Positions 1 through 5,372 of a stretch of 5,372 nt of DNA are shown in pieces; position 1 is the stretch's first letter; each line of letters begins with the position of its first letter. Location: the NCBI GenBank assembly GCA_014239355.1, contig JAAZYZ010000037.1, positions 1 to 5,372 of the forward strand. Direction: 5' to 3'. A program made the position numbers and the translations under genes. This stretch comes from Fidelibacterota bacterium. GTDB taxonomy: Bacteria; Marinisomatota; Marinisomatia; SCGC-AAA003-L08; TMED6. The notes under the pieces are model-generated. The model did no database searches. It was not told the origin of the DNA and was given only the letters and a program-made list of their open reading frames with translations.

Positions 1-2
1 AT

Positions 3-467
3 GGTGATGGTATTGCAGATGATGCATGTGATTGTGATGGGAATGTATTAGATGAGTGTGGTGTCTGTGGCGGAGATGGTGTAGATGCTGATGATGATGG
101 AATTTGTGATGATGTAGATGACTGTGTAGGTGAATATGATGAGTGTGGTGTTTGTAATGGGGATGGATCAAGTTGTTTAAGTAATGATTTTAACCATATT
201 CCAACAATGTTTTTCTTATCTAATCCTTATCCTAATCCATTTAATCCTCAAACATCATTTAATTATGAAGTTCCATATTATTCAAAAGTCAGTATCAGAA
301 TGTATAATTCTATTGGACAAATTATTGATACCCCAATAAATCGATTTCATTTACCTGGCTTTTATTCATTTGTATGGAGTCCAATCAATTTATCTAGTGG
401 GATATATTATATACAATTAATATCTGGCAATGTTATAATTAATAAAAAAACAATATACCTTAAATAA
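3..467 (+). CDS. C-terminal part of a secreted protein with calcium-binding (TSP3-like) repeats and a type IX secretion sorting domain (5' partial)
   Basis: The reading frame is open from the left edge, so the gene starts before the window; an internal ATG at 207 is only a Met inside the secretion domain. The visible 154 residues have two parts. Residues 1-58 are Asp/Gly/Cys-rich, with DECGVCGGDG and DECGVCNGDG spaced 29 codons apart and DADDDGICDDVDDC between them. That last segment fits the thrombospondin type 3 pattern DxDxDGxxDxxDxC, which binds calcium and usually forms a rigid stalk. Residues about 69-154 look like a Por-secretion-type C-terminal sorting domain: NPYPNPFNP at 74-82, a central VSIRMYNSIGQII strand, then LSSGIYYIQL and a lysine-rich end. 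Such domains direct export across the outer membrane by the type IX system and are cleaved or anchored at the surface. The catalytic or adhesive part is outside the window, so the specific function is unknown. The 3' end overlaps the convergent coaE by 8 nt. Confidence 0.88.
   Translation, partial: GDGIADDACDCDGNVLDECGVCGGDGVDADDDGICDDVDDCVGEYDECGVCNGDGSSCLSNDFNHIPTMFFLSNPYPNPFNPQTSFNYEVPYYSKVSIRMYNSIGQIIDTPINRFHLPGFYSFVWSPINLSSGIYYIQLISGNVIINKKTIYLK
51..176 (+). repeat. Coding tandem repeat, 29-codon period (DECGVC / TSP3-like unit)
   Basis: One full unit at 51-137 is followed by a partial one at 138-176. Both begin with GAT GAG TGT GGT GT(C/T) TGT, so they are nearly identical at DNA level over their first six codons. 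The fragment before position 51 (GDGIADDACDCDGN) resembles the end of another unit, so the array probably extends left of the window. This stretch is much richer in G and in Asp/Cys/Gly codons than the rest of the window, as expected for calcium-binding repeats and not by itself a sign of gene transfer. Confidence 0.75.
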
Positions 468-482
468 GTTTTTTTATAATTA
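436..482. terminator. Possible bidirectional terminator: AT-only imperfect hairpin over the convergent gene ends
   Basis: The left arm 436-451 (TAATTAATAAAAAAAC) pairs with the right arm 468-482 (GTTTTTTTATAATTA) apart from one bulged A at 441. The loop of about 16 nt (452-467) contains both stop codons, TAA at 465-467 for the plus-strand gene and the complement of TAA at 460-462 for coaE. Each strand would end its hairpin with a run of seven or more U. The stem has only one G-C pair, so it is far from a classical GC-rich intrinsic terminator and could be a chance product of AT-rich sequence. No better terminator is visible between the two units. Confidence 0.35.
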
Positions 483-1047
483 GTTGGAAATTTCTTTTTA
501 AATCATCTTTATTTGTATTGTTATATATAACAAAATCAGAAGTATTTATTTTTTCTTGATCAGATAATTGTAATGCCATTCTTTTTTTTATTTGAGATAA
601 ATCAATAGTTTTTCTTTTTAAAGCCCTATTTAATCTTATCTTTTTATCTGCCGTAACTAGTATAATATGATCAAAAAAATGATTAAAATTTGCTTCAAAT
701 AGTAATGCTGCATCTACTACAAAATATTTAAAATTTTCTTTTTCTGCTTCTCTTAGTGAATATTCAATTAATAACGATACTTCAGGCCAAATTATTCCAT
801 TTAATATTTTTTGATTTTTTTGATTTTTAAATGCGACATTAGCCAGTTTTTGAAAATCTAAATCAGTAGCTGTTAGAATTTCATTTCCAAAAATATTGAT
901 AATTTTTCTTTGGAGGACGGAATGTTTTTTTAAATGTTTTTTTGCTTCTTTATCAGCATTAAAAATAAAGGATTTTTGTTTATCAAATAATTTAGTTAAT
1001 GTAGTTTTTCCAGATCCTATATTACCGGTTACACCTATTTTAATCAT
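460..1047 (-). CDS. coaE: Dephospho-CoA kinase
   Basis: CoaE uses ATP to phosphorylate the 3'-hydroxyl of the ribose of dephospho-CoA, the final step of coenzyme A synthesis in the cytoplasm. The 195-residue length is normal for the family. Visible motifs are the Walker A loop GNIGSGKT (8-15), the acidic NAD segment with Asp32, the DAALLFEA strand (112-119, usually DxPLLFE), Arg141 in the RALKR lid segment, and the C-terminal block with Arg156, Gln160, Lys166 and SDFVIYNN (170-177). An oddity is IIWPEV at 85-90, where most homologues have HP in place of WP. It is the last gene of the minus-strand run: its ATG lies 1 nt after the adk stop (TAGCATG) with no clear Shine-Dalgarno sequence, suggesting translation coupled to adk. 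Its 3' end overlaps the convergent secreted-protein gene by 8 nt. Confidence 0.95.
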   Translation of the reverse strand: MIKIGVTGNIGSGKTTLTKLFDKQKSFIFNADKEAKKHLKKHSVLQRKIINIFGNEILTATDLDFQKLANVAFKNQKNQKILNGIIWPEVSLLIEYSLREAEKENFKYFVVDAALLFEANFNHFFDHIILVTADKKIRLNRALKRKTIDLSQIKKRMALQLSDQEKINTSDFVIYNNTNKDDLKRNFQLIIKKLI

Positions 1048-1048
1048 G

Positions 1049-1684
1049 CTAGCTTAATTTTTTAATTATATTATTTTTAACTTCATCAATAGATTGTGAA
1101 CCATTAATATTAATAACACTTTTAGTATAATAATCAATTAGTGGTTTTGTTTGGTTATGATATACTAATAATCGATTTCTTACAGTCTCTTCTTTATCAT
1201 CATCTCTAATAATTAGGGGTTCATTTGTAAGATCATCTTTACCTTCATTTTTTGGAGGATTATATTTAATATGATATACTCTACCAGATTCTGGATGCAT
1301 TCTTCTTCCACCCATTCTTGTTACAATTTCATTATCTTTAACATCAATTACTATAACATGATCAAGTTTTTGATTTGTTTTTTGGAATAATTTATCTAAT
1401 CCTTCAGCTTGTTTTATTGTTCTTGGAAAACCATCAAGGATAAAACCATTGCTACAATCTTCTTCTTGAAATCTAACCCCCATCATATCAAGAATTAGAG
1501 AGTCTGTTACTAATTCCCCTTTATTCATAAATTCTTTTGCTTTTTTACCTAATGCAGTATCATTTTTTACATGCATTCTTAACATATCTCCTGTAGATAT
1601 TTGTGGGATATTAAATTTTGACATTAAAAATTTAGATTGCGTCCCTTTTCCTCCTCCAGGAGGGCCTAGTAATAATATTTTCAT
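1049..1684 (-). CDS. adk: Adenylate kinase, long-lid zinc-free type
   Basis: Adenylate kinase catalyses ATP + AMP = 2 ADP in the cytoplasm and sets adenylate energy charge. The 211 residues compare with 214 in E. coli. Visible are the P-loop GPPGGGKGT (7-15), the AMP-binding STGDMLR (30-36), [10 protein letters not shown] (80-89), and a long LID of about residues 123-162 ([18 protein letters not shown] at 127-144). Arg123, Arg127, Arg160 and Arg171 line up with E. coli Arg119, Arg123, Arg156 and Arg167. The LID has no cysteines, so no structural zinc is expected. The start is supported by AAAAGGA with AGGA 5 nt before the ATG; this ribosome site overlaps the nupC stop. In many bacteria adk sits in the secY ribosomal-protein cluster, but here it follows a nucleoside transporter and precedes coaE. 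Confidence 0.97.
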   Translation of the reverse strand: MKILLLGPPGGGKGTQSKFLMSKFNIPQISTGDMLRMHVKNDTALGKKAKEFMNKGELVTDSLILDMMGVRFQEEDCSNGFILDGFPRTIKQAEGLDKLFQKTNQKLDHVIVIDVKDNEIVTRMGGRRMHPESGRVYHIKYNPPKNEGKDDLTNEPLIIRDDDKEETVRNRLLVYHNQTKPLIDYYTKSVININGSQSIDEVKNNIIKKLS

Positions 1685-1689
1685 ATAGA

Positions 1690-1696
1690 TCCTTTT
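1690..1696 (-). promoter_or_regulatory. Ribosome binding site of adk, overlapping the nupC stop codon
   Basis: Read on the minus strand this is AAAAGGA followed by TCTAT and the adk ATG, giving a 5-nt spacer after AGGA. The first two bases lie within the nupC TAA stop (1695-1697), so ribosomes finishing nupC would cover the adk start region. Confidence 0.7.
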
Positions 1697-2927
1697 AAAT
1701 TAATATGCCAGCTATTGTAGCAGTTAGCCACGATGCTAAAGCACCACCAAACATTGCTTTGGTTACAAGTTTTGCTAAATCTTTTTTTCTTTCTGGAGCA
1801 ATTGACCCTATTCCTCCTAATTGTATTCCAATTGACGCAAAGTTTGCAAAGCCACATAGAGCATAACTTGCTAAGATCGCAGTTTTATCAGATATTGGAT
1901 TTATTCCTGATTGTATTTCTGAAAGATTCATATAGGCAATTAATTCTGTTAAAACAATTTTTTGTCCTAATAAGCTACCTAATATATGTGATTCTGACCA
2001 TGGAGCACCCATTAAAAATGCTAATGGCATAAAAATATAACCAAAAATATCTTCTAATGAAGTTCCAAATATACTTAATATATAATTTGATAATGATATT
2101 AAAGCAACAAATGCAATTAGCATGGCAGCAATATTTGCAGCTAGTTTTAGTCCATCTGTAGCTCCATTACCAAGAGATTCTAAAACATTGCCTTCTACTG
2201 GTTCATTTAAATTTGATGATAATTGACTAAATTCTTCATCATTATTTGTTTTTTCAGTTTCTGGATACATTATTTTTGCTATTACTAAAGCAGCAGGTGC
2301 ACTCATAATTGATGCGGCCATTAAATGGCCTGCAATTCCAGGTATATTTTCTAGCATACCTACATAAATTGCCATTACACCACCTGCTACAGTTGCAAAA
2401 CCTCCTGTCATAACTGCCATTAATTCTGATTTTGTCATTTTAGATATAAAAGGTTTAATAACAAGTGGAGCTTCAGTTTGGCCAACAAATATATTTGCTG
2501 AGATACTAGTAGTTTCAGGACCACTTGTTTTCATTGTTTTTTGCATTACTAAAGCAACAAATCGAATAATTTTTTGCATTAAACCAATATGATATAATAC
2601 TGCCATTAATGCTGAGAAAAATATTACTGTTGGAAGCACTGCAAATGCAAAATTAATAACTGAAGGATGCATTTTTCCATCAACAAATGAAGCAAATAAA
2701 AATTCACTACCATCATTTGAAAAGCTTAATAATTTTTTTATTAATTTATCAAACCATGAAAATATTGGCTTACCAAATGGAGTTACAAGAATAAAAATCC
2801 CAAATAATAATTGGAGTCCTAATCCCCAGGCTACTATTCTTAAATCAATATTTTTTTTATTATTAGACATAAGATAAGCTATTCCCAGTATTGCAAATAT
2901 TCCTAATATACCTATAAATCTTTCCAT
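1695..2927 (-). CDS. nupC: Concentrative nucleoside transporter (CNT/NupC family)
   Basis: This inner-membrane symporter imports nucleosides using an ion gradient. The 410 residues are typical of bacterial CNTs. An N-terminal helix (about 3-20) and further hydrophobic segments run to the C-terminus. The substrate hairpin GQTEAPL is at 149-155 and [11 protein letters not shown] at 358-368. By motif alignment Gln150, Thr151, Glu152, Val184, Glu328, Phe360, Asn362 and Ser365 correspond to the uridine-contacting residues reported for Vibrio cholerae CNT. Asn145, Val148 and Thr179 fall at that protein's sodium-site positions (Asn, Val, Ser), so sodium coupling is plausible but inferred. The usual NEFVAY signature reads TELIAY (327-332), keeping Glu but losing Asn. 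The segment 224-248 is hydrophilic and looks like a loop. The start has a strong AAGGAG site. Flanking genes for nucleoside kinases support the role; preference among nucleosides cannot be read from sequence. Confidence 0.94.
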   Translation of the reverse strand: MERFIGILGIFAILGIAYLMSNNKKNIDLRIVAWGLGLQLLFGIFILVTPFGKPIFSWFDKLIKKLLSFSNDGSEFLFASFVDGKMHPSVINFAFAVLPTVIFFSALMAVLYHIGLMQKIIRFVALVMQKTMKTSGPETTSISANIFVGQTEAPLVIKPFISKMTKSELMAVMTGGFATVAGGVMAIYVGMLENIPGIAGHLMAASIMSAPAALVIAKIMYPETEKTNNDEEFSQLSSNLNEPVEGNVLESLGNGATDGLKLAANIAAMLIAFVALISLSNYILSIFGTSLEDIFGYIFMPLAFLMGAPWSESHILGSLLGQKIVLTELIAYMNLSEIQSGINPISDKTAILASYALCGFANFASIGIQLGGIGSIAPERKKDLAKLVTKAMFGGALASWLTATIAGILI

Positions 2928-2932
2928 TAATT

Positions 2933-2938
2933 CTCCTT
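2933..2938 (-). promoter_or_regulatory. Strong Shine-Dalgarno site of nupC
   Basis: The minus strand reads AAGGAG, then AATTA, then the nupC ATG (5-nt spacer). It lies in the 13-nt gap after the tdk stop and is the best ribosome binding site in the window, which fixes the nupC start. Confidence 0.8.
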
Positions 2939-2940
2939 AA

Positions 2941-3492
2941 TTATATTTGAAAACATTTTCTACAACGTGCTTCATATTTATCTATTTCACCGATTACAAC
3001 TTGATTTTTTTCATCGGTAATTCTTTGACTAAAATTTGCAGGATCTCCACATTGCATACAGATAGCACTTACTTTAGTTACATACTCTGCATCTACAAGT
3101 AATTGAGGCATTGGTCCAAATGGAATAGCTTTATAATCTTTTTCTAACCCAGCTATAACAATTCGTTTTCCATCTCTAGCTAAATTTTTACATATCTCTA
3201 TTATGCTATCATCAAAAAATTGCGCTTCATCAATGCCAATGACATCAGAATCTTTGACATATTTTTTAATCTCTTCAATATTTTTAATAGCAATTGATTT
3301 AATTTTTCTTTTATTATGGGAAACAATATAATCTTCACTATATCTATCATCAAGTGAAGGTTTAAAAATGGTTACTAATTGTTTTGCTATTTGAGCTCTA
3401 ATTAATCTTCTAATTAACTCTTCTGTTTTTCCACTAAACATTGGTCCACATATAACTTCAATCCAACCACTATTTTTAGTCATTAATGCCAT
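2941..3492 (-). CDS. tdk: Thymidine kinase, TK1-like (type II) zinc-binding family
   Basis: Tdk transfers phosphate from ATP to thymidine or deoxyuridine, the salvage entry to dTMP, in the cytoplasm. The 183 residues fit the TK1-like family. Visible are the P-loop GPMFSGKT (16-23), the DEAQFF motif (88-93) with the catalytic Glu89, PFGPMPQL (124-131), the lasso segment around FSQR (154-157), KYEARCRKC (172-180), and four zinc cysteines in two CxxC pairs, Cys145/148 and Cys177/180. The common GLDxDFRG reads GLEKDYKA (115-122), a conservative departure near the substrate site. The start is uncertain: ATG at 3492 or an in-frame ATG at 3483 (Met4) would both work, and neither has a recognisable Shine-Dalgarno site. 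The upstream ATG lies 2 nt after the udk stop (TAGATATG), favouring re-initiation there. nupC follows 13 nt downstream. Confidence 0.96.
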   Translation of the reverse strand: MALMTKNSGWIEVICGPMFSGKTEELIRRLIRAQIAKQLVTIFKPSLDDRYSEDYIVSHNKRKIKSIAIKNIEEIKKYVKDSDVIGIDEAQFFDDSIIEICKNLARDGKRIVIAGLEKDYKAIPFGPMPQLLVDAEYVTKVSAICMQCGDPANFSQRITDEKNQVVIGEIDKYEARCRKCFQI

Positions 3493-3494
3493 AT

Positions 3495-4115
3495 CTAAAT
3501 GTAATATTTTTTTATATTTGTTACAATGGCATCTATTGATATTTTGTTTTTTCCACCATTTAGAACAATTAAATCAGCATAATCTTTAGTTGGTTGCACA
3601 AATTTTAAAAACATAGGTTTAACTGTATTATTATATTGTTCTGTAACACTTTCAATTGAACGAGCTCTTTTATTTACATCTCTTTTTATTCTTCTTAATA
3701 AACATACATCACTAGAAGTATCTACAAATATTTTCATTGCCATCAAATCTCTAATGTCTGAATTATATAATGCCAAAATTCCTTCTAAAATTATTACTTT
3801 TACATTTTTAATTTTATTTGATTTATTTTTTTTTCTAGTATGAGTTTTATAATCATATAAAGGAGTATATACAGCTTTATTATTTATAATATCTATTAAA
3901 TCATTATATAATAAATCAAAATCAATTGCATTTGGATGATCAAAATTATTTTTTTCTCTTTCATTAAAAGTTAAATGTGATAAATCTTTATAATATGAAT
4001 CAACTGAAATTGCTTGAACTTGTTCATTATCAATTTCTTTTAAAATATTTTTTGTAAGCCTAGTTTTCCCCGATCCTGAGCCACCTGATACACCTATAAT
4101 AAATACTTTTTTCAT
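3495..4115 (-). CDS. udk: Uridine (uridine/cytidine) kinase
   Basis: Udk phosphorylates uridine and cytidine to UMP and CMP, normally with ATP or GTP, in cytoplasmic pyrimidine salvage. The 206 residues are close to the usual 205-215. Visible are the P-loop GGSGSGKT (11-18), DSYYKD (39-44) with the probable catalytic base Asp39, NFDHPNAID (57-65), YDYKTHTR (87-94), EGILAL (111-116), the lid RRIKRDVNKRAR (141-152) and QYNNTVKPM (160-168). All of these match the uridine kinase family rather than its phosphoribulokinase relatives. The ATG overlaps the stop of the upstream gene as ATGA. An AAAGGA (4130-4135) lies 14 nt upstream, further than the optimal spacing, so coupled translation is likely. 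The tdk ATG begins 2 nt after this gene's stop. Confidence 0.95.
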   Translation of the reverse strand: MKKVFIIGVSGGSGSGKTRLTKNILKEIDNEQVQAISVDSYYKDLSHLTFNEREKNNFDHPNAIDFDLLYNDLIDIINNKAVYTPLYDYKTHTRKKNKSNKIKNVKVIILEGILALYNSDIRDLMAMKIFVDTSSDVCLLRRIKRDVNKRARSIESVTEQYNNTVKPMFLKFVQPTKDYADLIVLNGGKNKISIDAIVTNIKKYYI

Positions 4116-5372
4116 TTAATAATAAAATTTCCTTTAATTTTATTTAGATTTCCTACATTATCTTTTACCTGTATTTCTAATACATGCACACCTTCTAATA
4201 AATCTTCTTGAAAAAAGTAGAATACTTCTTTTCTATATGGATTATATTCAAATAACACAGGTTCATTATCAATTTTAATTGAAATATTATTTATATTGGA
4301 AATTCCAGATAAATCATCATCAACTATAAATGATAATTTTTCTAAATCTTGGAATTTATATGTTGAGTTGATACTAGGAATTAAATTTTTAATTTCAGGA
4401 TGATTATTTTCTTTGATTAAACAAAATATCTCATTTGAAAGAACAGAAGTTGAATATCTTTTATTATCATAATTTGTTTTCAGATAGTTCCATTTTTTGT
4501 TCTTTTCATCATAGTAGTATATTCCAATACCTAACTCTTCTTTTTCATATTCAAAATGAATATCTAATTCTTTTTTGAAGATTAAAGTTTTTGGCTCTAA
4601 TGCATAAGTCTCTGATAAAAAATTTAAATTTTCATCATTCATTTTTTTATAAGCTGAAATCCAAATTAGCATACTATCATTTATAAAATTTTTCATATTA
4701 TCTACAATAAAATTTCCTTTTTTTAAATATAAACCTTCATTAGGGTAAAAAATTGATGCATAAATATTTTGTTGGATATTTATTTCTGGTTTTGTTTTAT
4801 ACTGAATTTCTAATTTGATAGCATTATGAAAATCATCAAAGTTTATAATTTGTGTTGTTATGGTATTTTGGAAAATCCTATTTGTTGGATAGGATAGGAG
4901 AGTATCTTTTTTAATAATATTTATTTTTGAAGTATTATTTGAAAATTCATTTTCTTGAAATTGAATCAAGGCTCCATGTTTAAAAGCTTTAATATTAAAA
5001 ACACCTTTTATAGAGTCTATTTTTTTATCTTTACTGTGATAATAATATTGATGTGTATTAAGACCATTAATACTTTTTCCAGATAAATTAACTACTGTAA
5101 AAGGTTCTTTCAGTGATTTTTTATCAATAGATATTTTATTATTTTTAATATTAATAGATTCAAATATTTCTCCATCATATTTATTACATATATCTAATTT
5201 ATGATTACGTTGGTTATTTTGTTCATCAATTGTGAAGGTAATAGAATTATCTATTTCTTTTATATTATAAATAATTTCTTCATTTTTATATGATGCAATT
5301 GTTCCGAATATAATAATACTATTATTATTTACATCTTTTGCTTTAATAATAATATTATGGATTCCTACATCA
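4112..5372 (-). CDS. C-terminal part of a large beta-rich, probably exported protein; possible M23-peptidase-associated tail (5' partial)
   Basis: The frame is open to the right edge, so at least 419 residues belong to this gene and its true start is outside the window. A TTG at 4967-4969 is internal, since coding-like sequence continues before it. No catalytic motif is visible. Residues 1-25 (from the edge) end in an Ig-like strand, GIHNIIIKAKDVNNN at 3-17. Residues about 256-294 carry YALEPKTLIFKKELDIHFEY and GIYYYDEKNKKW, and 324-419 form another Ig-like domain with DDDLSGI (351-357) and GVHVLEIQVKDNVGN (394-408). The two G-x-H...D..xN motifs suggest repeated sandwich domains. From memory, similar tails follow LytM/M23 cell-wall peptidase domains in Marinimicrobia- and Ignavibacteria-like genomes, but the peptidase would lie off-window and this is only a hypothesis. 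It is Asn/Lys/Ile-rich with one visible cysteine pair at most. It overlaps udk by 4 nt. Confidence 0.8.
   Translation of the reverse strand, partial: DVGIHNIIIKAKDVNNNSIIIFGTIASYKNEEIIYNIKEIDNSITFTIDEQNNQRNHKLDICNKYDGEIFESINIKNNKISIDKKSLKEPFTVVNLSGKSINGLNTHQYYYHSKDKKIDSIKGVFNIKAFKHGALIQFQENEFSNNTSKINIIKKDTLLSYPTNRIFQNTITTQIINFDDFHNAIKLEIQYKTKPEINIQQNIYASIFYPNEGLYLKKGNFIVDNMKNFINDSMLIWISAYKKMNDENLNFLSETYALEPKTLIFKKELDIHFEYEKEELGIGIYYYDEKNKKWNYLKTNYDNKRYSTSVLSNEIFCLIKENNHPEIKNLIPSINSTYKFQDLEKLSFIVDDDLSGISNINNISIKIDNEPVLFEYNPYRKEVFYFFQEDLLEGVHVLEIQVKDNVGNLNKIKGNFIIK

Noticed and set aside
1..180. CRISPR-like or satellite repeat because of the repeated GATGATG / GATGAGTGTGGTGT words
   Set aside because: The repeats stay in one reading frame, have no spacers of constant size with unique sequence, and encode a well-known calcium-binding motif.
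207..467. Separate small gene of 86 codons starting at the ATG at 207
   Set aside because: The frame is open without a stop back to position 3 and encodes TSP3-like repeats that normally precede this secretion domain, so the ATG is internal.
1733..2032. Plus-strand open frame of 99 codons, Leu- and Phe-rich
   Set aside because: It lies wholly antisense to the conserved C-terminal half of nupC, and its hydrophobic composition is what the complement of a membrane-protein gene produces. No ribosome site or recognisable motif supports it.
2928..2940. Internal promoter or riboswitch before nupC
   Set aside because: The gap is only 13 nt and is filled by the ribosome binding site; no structured leader fits. 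AT-rich -10-like words in the upstream coding sequence are expected by chance at this base composition.
4112..4969. A 285-codon gene starting at a TTG at 4967-4969
   Set aside because: The same frame continues without a stop to the right edge with matching composition and an Ig-like motif, so the TTG is most likely an internal leucine codon.
4970..5372. tRNA, small RNA or promoter region at the right edge
   Set aside because: The stretch is a continuous minus-strand coding frame without stops, and I see no cloverleaf or GC-rich stem in it.

Overview
The window is very AT-rich (roughly 30% G+C or less by eye) and almost entirely coding. The best match is a marine bacterium of the SAR406 clade (Marinimicrobia / Neomarinimicrobiota). 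The main evidence is the plus-strand protein at the left edge: Asp/Cys-rich calcium-binding repeats with DECGVC(G/N)GDG motifs, followed by a C-terminal secretion domain opening with NPYPNPFNP. That pairing is typical of this lineage and of related Bacteroidota/Ignavibacteria-like groups. The phylum call is an inference; no rRNA or ribosomal marker gene is present.

Layout. (1) Positions 3-467, plus strand: the C-terminal end of a large secreted protein whose start lies left of the window. (2) Positions 460-5372, minus strand: six genes packed head to tail. In transcription order they are the C-terminal part of a large beta-rich protein, probably exported (its start lies right of the window), then udk (uridine kinase), tdk (thymidine kinase), nupC (concentrative nucleoside transporter), adk (adenylate kinase) and coaE (dephospho-CoA kinase). 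Every junction in this run is a 4-nt overlap or a gap of 1-13 nt, and no room for an internal promoter is seen, so one polycistronic transcript is likely. The two transcription units converge and their 3' ends overlap by 8 nt. An AT-only imperfect inverted repeat spans that overlap and may act as a weak bidirectional terminator.

How the genes fit together. NupC would import nucleosides. Udk and Tdk phosphorylate uridine/cytidine and thymidine/deoxyuridine, trapping them in the cell. Adk interconverts AMP, ADP and ATP, and CoaE makes the last step of coenzyme A. The core is a compact nucleoside-scavenging module joined to two housekeeping P-loop kinases, a sensible arrangement for an oligotrophic marine cell. 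The link to the upstream beta-rich protein (ATGA overlap) is unexplained.

I see no tRNA, rRNA, CRISPR array, insertion sequence, riboswitch or phage gene. No stretch over 300 bases lacks a gene. I found nothing that clearly amounts to a new biological system; the more interesting points are the gene linkage, the overlapping 3' ends and a few unusual residues in conserved motifs.
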